NCBI GenBank assembly: GCA_037478855.1
Contig: JBBFLY010000004.1
Location: 15,135-79,134, forward strand
Reading direction: 5' to 3'
From: Rhabdothermincola sp037478855
Lineage (GTDB): Bacteria; Actinomycetota; Acidimicrobiia; Acidimicrobiales; Acidimicrobilacustridaceae
Length of the DNA stretch: 64,000 nt
In this document: positions 16,390 to 24,924 of the stretch, one piece after another
Position numbering within the stretch: the stretch's first letter is position 1
Layout: each line of letters starts with the position of its first letter
Made by a program: the position numbers and the translations under genes
Notes under the pieces: generated by a model
Told to the model about the DNA's origin: nothing
Seen by the model: the letters and a program-made list of their open reading frames with translations, nothing else
Database searches by the model: none

Positions 16390-17520
16390 ATGGAATTCGG
16401 CGTGTTCGCCCAGCTGTTCGTCCCCCGCTACGAGCGCGACGTCGACCCGATGGCGGAGCACAAGCGCATCATGCGCAACATCGAGGTCGGCATCGCCGCC
16501 GACCGCACCGGCATCAAGTACGTGTGGTGCCCGGAGCACCACTTCCTCGACGAGTACAGCCACATGCCCGGGCCTGAGGTATACCTCTCGTACATCGCCG
16601 CTCAGACCGAGCGGGTGCACGTCGGGTCGGCGATCTTCAACATCACACCGAAGGTCAACCATCCAGCTCGCGTGGCTGAGACGGTCGCACTGCTCGACCA
16701 CGTCACGAACGGGCGCTTCGAGTTCGGTACGGGTCGCGGCTCGTCGACCACCGAGGTGTACGGCTTCGACATCGACGACATCGACGAGACCACCGCCATG
16801 TGGGACGAGGCGGTCCGGGAGATCCCGAAGATGTGGAAGCCCGGCAAGTACTCCTACGAGGGCAAGTACTTCCGGATGCCCGAGCGGGAGATCTTCCCCA
16901 AGCCCTACGGCGCAGCGCACCCGCCGATGTGGGTCGCCGCAGGCAGCCCCGGCACCTTCTCCAAGGCCGGGAGCATGGGGCTCGGCGCCTTCTGCTTCAC
17001 CCACGGCACCCCGAGCAAGATCGAGCCGCTCATCAAGTCCTACAAGGACGCAGTTGCCAACGCGACCCCCGTGGGCGACTACGTGAACGACAACATCATG
17101 GTGGTCACCAACATGCTCTGCATGGAGGACCGTGAGAAGGCGTTCGAGACCGCCGTCAACATGGGGATGAACTACTACACGAGCCTCCAGATGCACTGGC
17201 TCGACAACATCCCCAAGCCTCCCGGCTTCCCCGAGTGGCCCGAGCTCGTGCCCGAGCCGACCATCGAGCAGCTGAAGAAGGCGGTGGAGATCGGCATGGT
17301 CGTGGTCGGTGACCCCGACGACTGCGCCAAGGCGGTCCAGCGCTGGGTCGACATCGGCGCCGATCAGCTCTGCTTCAGTCCGACCACGAACAACCTCCCC
17401 GCTGAGGTGGTGATCGAGTCCATGGAGCTGTTCGGCAAGGAGGTCATCCCTCAGTTCGACAAGGATCCGGTGCATCGCAGCACCCGCATGCGCGAGAAGG
17501 CCGGGTATACGCTCGGCTGA
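16390..17520 (+). CDS. LLM class flavin-dependent oxidoreductase
   Basis: This 376-residue luciferase-like monooxygenase family protein (PF00296, TIM barrel) uses FMNH2 or F420. Family segments include WCPEHHFLDEYSHMPGPEVYLSYIAAQTERVHVGS (in parts), DHVTNGRFEFGTGRGSS and the later IGMVVVGDPDDCAKAVQRW. The start is ATG at 16390 with the GGAAAGGAT site upstream. It is the first gene of a three-gene unit with a FadD19-like ligase (5 nt gap) and a WS/DGAT. The KstR-like promoter and neighbours point to steroid or branched-lipid oxidation; the substrate is unknown. Confidence 0.88.
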   Translation: MEFGVFAQLFVPRYERDVDPMAEHKRIMRNIEVGIAADRTGIKYVWCPEHHFLDEYSHMPGPEVYLSYIAAQTERVHVGSAIFNITPKVNHPARVAETVALLDHVTNGRFEFGTGRGSSTTEVYGFDIDDIDETTAMWDEAVREIPKMWKPGKYSYEGKYFRMPEREIFPKPYGAAHPPMWVAAGSPGTFSKAGSMGLGAFCFTHGTPSKIEPLIKSYKDAVANATPVGDYVNDNIMVVTNMLCMEDREKAFETAVNMGMNYYTSLQMHWLDNIPKPPGFPEWPELVPEPTIEQLKKAVEIGMVVVGDPDDCAKAVQRWVDIGADQLCFSPTTNNLPAEVVIESMELFGKEVIPQFDKDPVHRSTRMREKAGYTLG

Positions 17521-17525
17521 GCGCT

Positions 17526-19181
17526 GTGACCGAGCTCAGCACCTTCAACTTCGCCGACATCTGGGAGGCGGTCGTGCCTCGCGTGGCCACCCGCGAGGCG
17601 CTCGTCGTCGTCGGCGGGCACCCGGACGGCTCGGATGTCCGCCTCACCTACGCGGAGCTGGAGCGACGGGCGAACCGCCTGGCGAACTGGCTGGCTTCCC
17701 AGGGCGTCCGCGCGGGCGATCACGTCGGCCTCTATCTCACGAACGGCAACGAGTACCTGGAGGCGATGCTCGCGGCCTACAAGCTGCGGGCCGCGCCCAT
17801 CAACGTCAACTATCGCTACGTCGAGGACGAGCTGCGGTACCTGTTCGCCGACGCCGCCCTCGTCGGCGTGATCCACGATGCCGACTTCGCCGAGCGGGTC
17901 AAGGCGGTGCGGGGTGACCTGCCCGGCCTGCGCTGGACGCTGGCGACCGGCGGGGACTACGAGCAGGCGCTCGCCGGGCAGCCCGACACCGGCGACTTCG
18001 GGCCCCGCAGTGGCGACGACCTCTACGTCATCTACACCGGCGGTACCACGGGAATGCCGAAGGGCGTGGTGTGGCGCCAGGAGGACGCCTTCTTCGCGTG
18101 CATCGGCGGTGGTGATCCGATGCGCCTGCACGGGCCGGTCCGGGAGCCCGCGGAGATCCTCGAGCGCATCATCGACGGCACCTTCGTGTACTTGCCGGTC
18201 GCACCCCTGATGCACGCCGCGGGCCAGTGGACAGTGCTGTCCTGGCTCTTCGCCGGCGGCACGGTGCTGCTGCTCCCCGGCTCGCTCGATGCGTTGAAGG
18301 TCTGGCGCACCGTCGAGCGTGAGCGGGTCAACCTGATCACCGTCGTCGGGGATGCGGTCGTACGCCCCCTGCTCGATGCGTGGGACGAGCACGGCCCCTT
18401 CGACGTCTCCTCGCTCTTCTCGGTCGGCTCCGGAGGTGCCCCTCTCTCGCCCGGCCTGCGGGAGCGCTTCGCCCAGGCGTTGCCCAACGTCATGATCGCC
18501 AACGGGTTCGGCTCGTCGGAGACGGGAGCACAGGGAACCTCCCGCAGCACAGGGCCGGGCGGCGGGAGCGGATCGGGGTCCGTGGTCTTCACGCCCATGG
18601 ACGACACGACCATGGTGCTCGATGAGGCGACGCTCAGGCCGGTCGAGCCGGGGTCCGGTCAGCAGGGTCGGGTGGCCAGGACGGGACACATCCCGTTGCG
18701 CTACCACAACGACCCGCAGAAGACAGCGGAGACCTTCGTCGAGGTCGACGGCAGGCGTTGGGTGCTCACCGGGGACCTGGCCACCGTGGAGGCCGACGGA
18801 TCCATCCAGCTCCTGGGGCGGGGCTCGCAGTGCATCAACACCGGCGGCGAGAAGGTCTTCCCGGAAGAGGTTGAAGCGGTGTTGAAGACCCACCCTGCGG
18901 TCTACGACGTACTGGTCGTCGGGGTCCCCGACGAGCGGTGGGGGCAGCGGGTGGTCGCGGTGGTGCAGCCCACGCCGGGTGCCAGCCCGACGCTCGAGGA
19001 GCTGGTCGAGCATGCTCGTGGCCATCTGGCCGGGTACAAGCTTCCGAAGAGCGTCGTGCTCGTCGACGAGGTGCTCCGGTCGCCAGCGGGCAAAGCCGAC
19101 TACCGCTGGGCCAGGAAGACCGCAGAGGGCGCGACCGACGCGGAATCTTCACCTTCCGGACACCCCCCGCCGCCCGGCTAG
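17526..19181 (+). CDS. FadD19-like steroid/long-chain acyl-CoA synthetase
   Basis: This 551-residue acyl-CoA ligase is typical of the FadD19/FadD17 branch. YTGGTTGMPKGVVWRQEDAF replaces the more common TSGTTG motif near residue 175. GFGSSETGAQG is the A5 motif, VLTGDLATVEADG the A7 region, GRGSQCINTGGEKVFPEEVE the hinge, and SPAGKADYRW carries the adenylation lysine. M. tuberculosis FadD19 activates C26 cholestenoic acids. Length and motifs agree, and the gene lies under a KstR-like promoter, consistent with side-chain activation. The GTG at 17526 follows the LLM stop by 5 nt. The last ~15 residues are Ser/Pro-rich and may be disordered. Confidence 0.88.
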   Translation: MTELSTFNFADIWEAVVPRVATREALVVVGGHPDGSDVRLTYAELERRANRLANWLASQGVRAGDHVGLYLTNGNEYLEAMLAAYKLRAAPINVNYRYVEDELRYLFADAALVGVIHDADFAERVKAVRGDLPGLRWTLATGGDYEQALAGQPDTGDFGPRSGDDLYVIYTGGTTGMPKGVVWRQEDAFFACIGGGDPMRLHGPVREPAEILERIIDGTFVYLPVAPLMHAAGQWTVLSWLFAGGTVLLLPGSLDALKVWRTVERERVNLITVVGDAVVRPLLDAWDEHGPFDVSSLFSVGSGGAPLSPGLRERFAQALPNVMIANGFGSSETGAQGTSRSTGPGGGSGSGSVVFTPMDDTTMVLDEATLRPVEPGSGQQGRVARTGHIPLRYHNDPQKTAETFVEVDGRRWVLTGDLATVEADGSIQLLGRGSQCINTGGEKVFPEEVEAVLKTHPAVYDVLVVGVPDERWGQRVVAVVQPTPGASPTLEELVEHARGHLAGYKLPKSVVLVDEVLRSPAGKADYRWARKTAEGATDAESSPSGHPPPPG

Positions 19182-19198
19182 ATGGGAGACTGCGGCGG

Positions 19199-20599
19199 AT
19201 GAGGCGGATGGGAAGTGTCGATGCAGCGTTCCTCTACGGTGAGACACCGGCCTGGCACATGCACGTCTCAGCGGTGCTCATCGCCGATCCGAGCACCGCG
19301 CCGGGTGGCTTCTCGATCGATGAGCTGAAGCGGCGGATCAGCAACCGGCTGCACCTAGCGCCGCAGTTCCGCTGGCGGCTGGTAGAGGTGCCCTTCGGGC
19401 TGGGCCGCCCGGGCTGGGTCGAGGACCCGGACTTCGACATCGACCAGCACATCCGTCGCATCGGCCTGCCCGCACCAGGTGGCCCCGAGCAGCTCGGCAA
19501 CCTCATCGGGGACCTGGTGAGCCTGAAGCTCGATCGCCGCAAGCCCCTGTGGGAGTTCTGGGTGATCGAGGGACTCGAGGGCGGGCGGCTCGCGATTCTG
19601 GCCAAGGTGCACCACTCGATCATCGACGGGGTCTCCGGCAGCGAGCTGGCATCGGTGCTGTTCGACCTCGAGCCCGACCCGCCCGAGGACGGAGCGGCAC
19701 CTCCACGGGTGTTCGAGGAGCTACCGGGTCCGTTCGAGCTGCTGCTTCAGGGTGTGGCCGAGACGATGCTCATGCCATGGCGGGTGGTGCGGCTGGCTGA
19801 GCAGAGCATCCGGCAGGGGTTGAAGTTCCTCGGTTTCCAGCGTGAAGGCAACGCTCCGGTGGCGCCGTTCCAGGCGCCCCGTACCTCGTTCAACACCGAG
19901 CTCACCCCCCACCGCCGGTTCGCCTTCGCCACCGTGCCTCTCGACGAGGTCCGCCGGATCAAGAGGGTCTTCGACGTCAAGGTGAACGACGTCGTGCTGG
20001 CCTTGTGCGCGGGTTCCCTGCGCCGGTACCTCCTCAAGAACGACGAGCTGCCCGATCAGCCGCTCATCGCCCAGATCCCCGTCTCGATGCGGGCCGACGA
20101 GGACCGCACCGAGGTTGGGACCAAGGTCGGCGCCATGTTTGCCTCCCTGGCCACCAACGTCTCCGATCCCGTGCTCCGGCTGCTCTCGATCCACGAGAGC
20201 ACGAGGAGCGCCAAGGAGATGCAACGGGCGCTGGCCGTCGAGAAGATCATGGGCATCACGGAGGCGGCTCCACCGGCGCTGATCTCGCTGGCGGCCCGGA
20301 TGTACACCGCGGCGCAGCTCGACCGGCGGACGCCGCCGATCATGAACTTGATCATCTCCAACGTCCCCGGCCCACCCTTCCCCCTCTACGTGGCGGGCGC
20401 GGAGATCGAGTCGTTGTATCCGATGGGCCCGCTGCTGTACGGCACGGGTGTGAACGTGACGGTCTTCAGCTACCGCGACCGGGTGGACTTCGGCTTCATG
20501 GTGTGTCGGGAGGTGGTGCCCCAGCCGTGGATCCTCGCCGAGGGCATCGAGGAGGCCTTCGAGGAGCTTCGCGCCGCTGCGGACGCCGCCTCCTGTTGA
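19199..20599 (+). CDS. Wax ester synthase/diacylglycerol acyltransferase (WS/DGAT)
   Basis: This 466-residue bifunctional acyltransferase makes wax esters and triacylglycerol from acyl-CoA at the membrane/lipid-body surface. The catalytic HHxxxDG motif is HHSIIDG at residues 138-144. Further family features are PLWEFWVIEG just before it, KVNDVVLALCAG in the middle, and NLIISNVPGPPFPLY near residue 385. The start ATG at 19199 is taken, with ATG at 19208 as an alternative. Only 17 nt separate it from the FadD19-like gene. It could store excess acyl groups, or acylate alcohols produced by the pathway. Confidence 0.92.
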   Translation: MRRMGSVDAAFLYGETPAWHMHVSAVLIADPSTAPGGFSIDELKRRISNRLHLAPQFRWRLVEVPFGLGRPGWVEDPDFDIDQHIRRIGLPAPGGPEQLGNLIGDLVSLKLDRRKPLWEFWVIEGLEGGRLAILAKVHHSIIDGVSGSELASVLFDLEPDPPEDGAAPPRVFEELPGPFELLLQGVAETMLMPWRVVRLAEQSIRQGLKFLGFQREGNAPVAPFQAPRTSFNTELTPHRRFAFATVPLDEVRRIKRVFDVKVNDVVLALCAGSLRRYLLKNDELPDQPLIAQIPVSMRADEDRTEVGTKVGAMFASLATNVSDPVLRLLSIHESTRSAKEMQRALAVEKIMGITEAAPPALISLAARMYTAAQLDRRTPPIMNLIISNVPGPPFPLYVAGAEIESLYPMGPLLYGTGVNVTVFSYRDRVDFGFMVCREVVPQPWILAEGIEEAFEELRAAADAASC

Positions 20600-20618
20600 T
20601 CGCGTGCTTCGCACCCGC

Positions 20619-20724
20619 GCTGACCACTTCCTCCGAACCTGTCAGCCGGATGGGCGGAATCCGACAGCTTGGCTGACCACTTCCTCCGAACCTGTCAGCC
20701 GGATGGGCGGAATCCGACAGCTTG
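20619..20724 (+). repeat. 53-bp tandem repeat, two copies, with inverted repeat
   Basis: A 53-bp unit beginning GCTGACCACTTCCTCCGAAC occurs twice head to tail (20619-20671 and 20672-20724) with no difference I can see; a third copy starts (GCTGAC) and breaks off. Within it GAACCTGTCAGCC (20635-20647, 20688-20700) pairs with GGCTGACAGGTTC at 20724-20736. The array lies between convergent genes. It could be a bidirectional terminator or a decayed small mobile repeat. Confidence 0.85.
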
Positions 20725-20736
20725 GCTGACAGGTTC
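20688..20736. terminator. Possible bidirectional terminator hairpin
   Basis: GAACCTGTCAGCC (20688-20700) and its exact reverse complement GGCTGACAGGTTC (20724-20736) can form a 13-bp stem between the convergent WS/DGAT and P450 genes. The loop is 23 nt and can itself fold (GGAT/ATCC). No T-tract follows, so a role in transcription stop is uncertain. Confidence 0.4.
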
Positions 20737-20745
20737 AGGTGGGAT

Positions 20746-20797
20746 CGACCGGTGGGGTCGACCGGTGGGGTCGACCGGTGGGGTCGACCGGTGGGAT
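20746..20797 (+). repeat. 13-bp tandem repeat, four copies
   Basis: The unit CGACCGGTGGGGT is repeated four times; the last copy ends GGGAT. Each unit contains ACCGGT, and each junction makes GTCGAC, both palindromes. A looser GTCG-rich run continues to about 20862. The whole 20600-20871 interval holds no gene. The repeat may vary in copy number among strains. Confidence 0.85.
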
Positions 20798-20871
20798 CGA
20801 TGGAAGCCTCAACAGGTCGGTCGGCGTGGGTCGCCGTCGGTCGTCGCGGGTCGTCGGTCGTCAGATCAGGC

Positions 20872-22107
20872 TCAGCTGTGCGCCGGAACCGGCTCGAGCC
20901 GTCGCCCGGGCGTGAACCTCACCGGCATGTGCTTGATGCCTCCGATGAAGTTCGAGCGCAGGTACTCGGGCTCCCCGGCGAGCTCGATGTCGGGCATGCG
21001 GGTGATGATCTCCTCGAAGATGATCCGCAGCTCGAGGCGGGCCAGGTTGGCGCCCAGGCAGAAGTGGGGTCCGCCACCGCCGAAGCCGACGTGATCGTTG
21101 GGGGAGCGTTCGATGTCGAAGCGGAAGGGATCCTCGAACACCGTCTCGTCGCGGTTGGCGGAGATGTGCCACATCACGACCTTGTCGCCCTTCTTGATCA
21201 GCTTGCCGCCGAGCTCGTAGTCGCGCATCGCGGTGCGGCGGAAGTGGAGCACCGGCGTCGCCCAGCGCACGATCTCCTCGACCGCCGATGGCAGCAGGTC
21301 CGGGTTGGCCTTGAGCTTCTCAAACTGGTCAGGGTTCTCGATCAGCGCCTTCATGCCGTGCGAGGTCGCGTTTCGGGTGGTCTCGTTGCCCGCGACTGCC
21401 AGCAGCAGGAAGAACATGTCGAACTCGGTCTCGCTCAGCTTGTCGCCGTCGATCTCCGCGCCGAGCAGGCGCGAGACGATGTCGTCACGGGGGTCCTTTC
21501 GCTTCTCGGCCGCCAGCGTGTTGGCGTACAGGTACAGCTCGGCGGCCGCCTCACCGGCCGACTCGCGGTCGCCTTCGAACTCGGGGTCGTCGATGCCGAT
21601 CATCCGGTTCGTCCAGTCGAACAGCTTGTGGCGGTCTTCCTGCGGGACGCCCATCAGCTCGGCGATCGCCTGCAGAGGGAGCTCGGAGGCCAGGTCGGTC
21701 ACGAAGTCGCACTCGCCGCGCTCGATGACGTTGTCGACGATCAGTCGGGCTTTCGTTCGCAGGCCGGTCTCCAGCAGGCCGATCATGCGCGGGGTGAAGC
21801 CTTTGTTCACGAGGAGCCGGTACCTCGTGTGACGGGGGGGATCCATGTAGAGCATCATCTCCCGCACCATCTCGCCCTCCGGGGTGATGTCAGGGATGCT
21901 GATGCCCTTCTCGGCGGACGAGAACGCCTCGTAGTCGCGGTTGACCGTCACCAGGTCCGCGTGCCGGGTGATGCACCAGAAGCCAGGCCCGTCTGGTTCG
22001 GGGTGGAAGTAGACAGGGTCCTCGCGGCGGAGGACCTTGAACATCTCGTGGTGCCTGCCCTCGCGGAACACGTCGGGATCGAGCAGGTTGACGTCGCTGA
22101 GCTCCAC
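20872..22107 (-). CDS. Cytochrome P450, CYP125/CYP124-like
   Basis: This 411-residue soluble P450 has its heme thiolate in FGGGGPHFCLGANLARLEL, Cys350. The oxygen-activation I-helix motif is AGNETTRNATSHGM and the K-helix ExxR is EEIVR. The I-helix sequence is of the kind seen in CYP125 and CYP124 of mycobacteria, which hydroxylate the terminal methyl of cholesterol or methyl-branched lipids. The start is GTG at 22107 with AAGGGGG about 9 nt upstream. A KstR-like box overlaps its -10. Electron partners are not in this window. Steroid C26 hydroxylation is the best inference. Confidence 0.9.
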   Translation of the reverse strand: MELSDVNLLDPDVFREGRHHEMFKVLRREDPVYFHPEPDGPGFWCITRHADLVTVNRDYEAFSSAEKGISIPDITPEGEMVREMMLYMDPPRHTRYRLLVNKGFTPRMIGLLETGLRTKARLIVDNVIERGECDFVTDLASELPLQAIAELMGVPQEDRHKLFDWTNRMIGIDDPEFEGDRESAGEAAAELYLYANTLAAEKRKDPRDDIVSRLLGAEIDGDKLSETEFDMFFLLLAVAGNETTRNATSHGMKALIENPDQFEKLKANPDLLPSAVEEIVRWATPVLHFRRTAMRDYELGGKLIKKGDKVVMWHISANRDETVFEDPFRFDIERSPNDHVGFGGGGPHFCLGANLARLELRIIFEEIITRMPDIELAGEPEYLRSNFIGGIKHMPVRFTPGRRLEPVPAHS

Positions 22108-22136
22108 GGCGAGGCCCCCTTCAGCGCTGGAAGAAG

Positions 22137-22150
22137 TAGAACGGATTCTA
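22137..22150 (-). promoter_or_regulatory. KstR-like operator overlapping the P450 -10
   Basis: Read on the minus strand, TAGAATCCGTTCTA is a palindrome with one mismatch to TnnAACnnGTTnnA (AAT for AAC). Its left half TAGAAT is itself a good -10 hexamer for the P450 gene, whose GTG is 30 nt further on. The rest of the 276-bp divergent interval carries a TACGAT (22281-22286) that may be the -10 for the racemase. Confidence 0.6.
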
Positions 22151-22383
22151 CTTTTTCATCGGCGGACTCCGCCCGGTCATTGAGTCCGAACCGGCCCTCG
22201 CCTGCTTGCCGGTCGTCTCTCGACCTGTCTCGTCACCACCACTGCGGAGCGGGACCGTCCGTGCTCGAGGGTGTGGTCGCTACGATGCGCCGCCTGCAGG
22301 AGCGCGCCGCGCGGCGTGGGGGCAGCGCGACCACTGGGGCACGCCGGGGCACGCCGGGACGCAACCGCAAGGAGACGACGACC

Positions 22384-23529
22384 ATGGGTGGGCCGCTCGA
22401 GGGGGTACGGGTCATCGAGATCGCCGGTCTCGGGCCAGCGCCGTTCGGCGCCATGGTCCTGGCCGATCTCGGCGCGGACGTCGTGGTCGTGGACCGCGCC
22501 GACCATGCCTTCGGCGCACCGCTCGAGTCTGCGAAGGGCAACGTCTACGCGCGGGGTCGGCGCTCGATCGCGGTCGACCTGAAGCACCCGGAGGGGGTCG
22601 ACGTCGTCCGCCGTCTGAGCCGTCGGGCCGATGTCTTCATCGAGGGCTTCCGTCCGGGCGTCATCGAACGGCTCGGACTCGGACCGGAGGTGCTCCGAGC
22701 CGACAACCCCCGACTGATCTACGCACGGATGACGGGTTGGGGTCAGGACGGTCCGCTCGCGCAGCGGGCGGGACACGATCTCAACTACCTCGCAGTCGCC
22801 GGCCCCCTCGCCCACATCGGCCGTCGGGGTCAGCCCCCGACCCCACCGCTGAACCTCGTAGCCGACTTCGGCGGCGGCGGGATGCTGCTGGCCCTCGGCG
22901 TCTGCGCAGCTCTCGTCGAGCGGTCGGGCTCCGGTCAGGGTCAGGTCGTGGATGCGGCGATGGTGGACGGGGTGGCGCTGCTCGCTGCACCGATCGCGAC
23001 CGCGTACCTGCTCGGGTACTTCAACCCCGAGCGGGGGACCAACTGGCTCGACTCGGGTGCGCACTTCTACGAGGTCTACGAGACCGCTGACGGGGGATGG
23101 GTGTCGGTCGCCGCGGTGGAGCCGCAGTTCTACGCCGCGCTCCTCGAAGGGCTCGGCCTCGCCGGCGAGGAGCTCCCCGACCAGCAGGACGCATCGCAGT
23201 GGCCGGCGATGAAGGAGCGGTTCGCCGCGATCTTCCGCACCCGGACGCGCGAGGAGTGGATGGAGATCTTCGAGGGTCTCGACGCGTGCGTGGCCCCAGT
23301 GCTCACCTTCTCGGAGGCGGTGTGCCACCCCCATCTGCAGGCCCGGTCGACCTATGTCGATGTGGAGGGCATCGTGCAGCCCGGTCCTGCGCCGCGCTTC
23401 GATCGCACACCCGCCTCCCTCGATCGGCCTCCTGCCCCGGCGGGCTATCACACCGACGAGATCCTCGCTGAGGCCGGCTACGACGCGGGGGCGATCGCGG
23501 GGCTTCGCGAACGGGGCGCCGTCGCCTGA
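22384..23529 (+). CDS. Alpha-methylacyl-CoA racemase (CoA-transferase family III fold)
   Basis: This 381-residue protein of the CaiB/BaiF fold has the alpha-methylacyl-CoA racemase residues: His131 in RAGHDLNYLA, Asp161 in VADFGGGGM and Glu246 in AVEPQFY, matching His126, Asp156 and Glu241 of M. tuberculosis MCR. It epimerises 2-methylacyl-CoA such as the 25R/25S cholestenoyl-CoA, so that only one isomer enters beta-oxidation. The ATG at 22384 follows AAGGAG. The open frame runs much further upstream, but that part is out of character with the family. It neighbours the P450 divergently. Confidence 0.9.
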   Translation: MGGPLEGVRVIEIAGLGPAPFGAMVLADLGADVVVVDRADHAFGAPLESAKGNVYARGRRSIAVDLKHPEGVDVVRRLSRRADVFIEGFRPGVIERLGLGPEVLRADNPRLIYARMTGWGQDGPLAQRAGHDLNYLAVAGPLAHIGRRGQPPTPPLNLVADFGGGGMLLALGVCAALVERSGSGQGQVVDAAMVDGVALLAAPIATAYLLGYFNPERGTNWLDSGAHFYEVYETADGGWVSVAAVEPQFYAALLEGLGLAGEELPDQQDASQWPAMKERFAAIFRTRTREEWMEIFEGLDACVAPVLTFSEAVCHPHLQARSTYVDVEGIVQPGPAPRFDRTPASLDRPPAPAGYHTDEILAEAGYDAGAIAGLRERGAVA

Positions 23530-23657
23530 CCCCCGCCTGAGGCGTGCGGTCCCGGCTGGCTTCCGGGTGTGCCGTGGCGACTGGGCACGCTGGTGCCGCG
23601 CGGGGGAGTGCCGGCGGCTGCGCGAAAGAGCCGGACGTGCCGGCGCCCGAAGCAGAC

Positions 23658-23700
23658 CTGACGACCCGTCACATCCTCGCCTAATCTGACGGACCGTCAC
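23658..23700 (+). promoter_or_regulatory. Two TGACG-NNN-CGTCA operators around a TAATCT -10
   Basis: TGACGACCCGTCA (23659-23671) and TGACGGACCGTCA (23687-23699) are perfect palindromes with 28-bp spacing. TAATCT (23682-23687) is a -10 touching the second copy. A GGGGAGAAGGGG site precedes the GTG at 23746. The architecture repeats that of 10567 and 13971, with the addition of an upstream copy. Confidence 0.6.
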
Positions 23701-23745
23701 GTTCTGGGCCGGCGGTCCGATCAAGGGGAGAAGGGGAAGCCAAGC

Positions 23746-24915
23746 GTGCATCTCGCGTACACGCCCGAGCAGGAGGCGCTACGTCAGGAGCTTCGGGAGT
23801 ACTTCGCCCGGATCGTCACGCCCGAGGTCGAGGAGGAGATGGCACGCGGTGAGATGGGCGGCCCGCATTGCCTCGAGGCGGTCAGACAGATGGGCCGCGA
23901 CAACTGGCTGGCGGTCAGCTGGCCCGAGGAGTACGGGGGCCGGAACCTCTCGCTGGTGGAGCAGTTCATCTTCTTCGAGGAAGCCCACGGCGCGAACGCG
24001 CCGGTCCCCTTCCTCACCGTGAACACCGTCGGGCAGACCATCCTCCAGTACGGGACGGAGGAGCAGAAGCGCTGGCTGCTCCCAGGCATCCTGCGCGGCG
24101 AGACCCACTTCGCGATCGGCTACACGGAGCCAAGCTCGGGCACCGACCTCGCCTCACTCCAGACCCGGGCGGTTCGGGATGGGGACGAGTGGGTCATCAA
24201 CGGGCAGAAGATCTTCACCAGCCTGGCAGGGTTCGCGAACTACATCTGGCTCGCGGCTCGCACCGACCCCGATGCCCCCAAGCACAAGGGCATCACCATC
24301 TTCGTCGTACCTACCGACACGCCGGGGTTCTCCTGGCAGCCGATCCAGACCCTCGGTGGGGCGGACACGACCTACACCTTCTATGAGGACGTGCGGGTGC
24401 CCGACGCGAACATCATCGGCGGGTTGAACAACGGGTGGAGCCTGATCACGAACCAGCTCAACTACGAGCGGGTGTCCCTCGCCATCCCCGCGTGGGCGGG
24501 ACGCATCTTCGAGAAGGTCGTGGCCTGGGCCAAGGAGCACCGGACCCCGGACGGTCAGCGGGTCATCGACCAGGAGTGGGTGCAGATGTCCCTCGCCCGC
24601 TGCCGGGCTCAGATCGACTACCTGACGCTGCTGAACTGGAAGGCCGCTACCTCTGAGCAGCTCGATCCTGCACTGGCGTCGGCGACCAAGGTGTACGGCA
24701 CCGAGATGTACATCGAGGTCTACCGGGCGCTGCTCGAGATCCTCGGTCAGGCGGGGTACCTGCGCCGGCACTCGCCGGGCGCGGTGCTCAAAGGCCATCT
24801 CGAGCGCGCCTATCAGGGGACGTTGATCCTGACCTTCGGCGGTGGCACCAACGAGATCCAGCGGGATCTGATCGCCCTGTTCGGCCTCGGGATGCCCCGC
24901 ACCCCCCGCATGTAG
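23746..24915 (+). CDS. Acyl-CoA dehydrogenase, catalytic subunit (FadE26/ChsE4-like)
   Basis: This 389-residue FAD acyl-CoA dehydrogenase introduces the alpha-beta double bond in an acyl-CoA. FAD-binding YTEPSSGTDLASL is at about 126-138. The C-terminal position that holds the catalytic Glu in medium-chain enzymes (YEGT) reads FGGGT, whereas Glu241 in QLNYERVSLAIP sits where long-chain and FadE26-type enzymes carry the base. In M. tuberculosis such subunits pair with a non-catalytic partner to form an alpha2beta2 enzyme for steroid side chains. The partner gene lies 9 nt downstream. The GTG start is preceded by GGGAGAAGGGGAAG. Confidence 0.9.
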   Translation: MHLAYTPEQEALRQELREYFARIVTPEVEEEMARGEMGGPHCLEAVRQMGRDNWLAVSWPEEYGGRNLSLVEQFIFFEEAHGANAPVPFLTVNTVGQTILQYGTEEQKRWLLPGILRGETHFAIGYTEPSSGTDLASLQTRAVRDGDEWVINGQKIFTSLAGFANYIWLAARTDPDAPKHKGITIFVVPTDTPGFSWQPIQTLGGADTTYTFYEDVRVPDANIIGGLNNGWSLITNQLNYERVSLAIPAWAGRIFEKVVAWAKEHRTPDGQRVIDQEWVQMSLARCRAQIDYLTLLNWKAATSEQLDPALASATKVYGTEMYIEVYRALLEILGQAGYLRRHSPGAVLKGHLERAYQGTLILTFGGGTNEIQRDLIALFGLGMPRTPRM

Positions 24916-24924
24916 GAGCACCGG

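Noticed and set aside
20619..20797. CRISPR array
   Set aside because: The repeats are directly adjacent with no spacers of constant length, and no cas gene is near.
20722..22383. N-terminal extension of the racemase through the 20.7-22.4 kb frame
   Set aside because: The frame is open only because it runs antisense to the P450 gene; AAKGAG-type ribosome-binding site and family length place the start at 22384.
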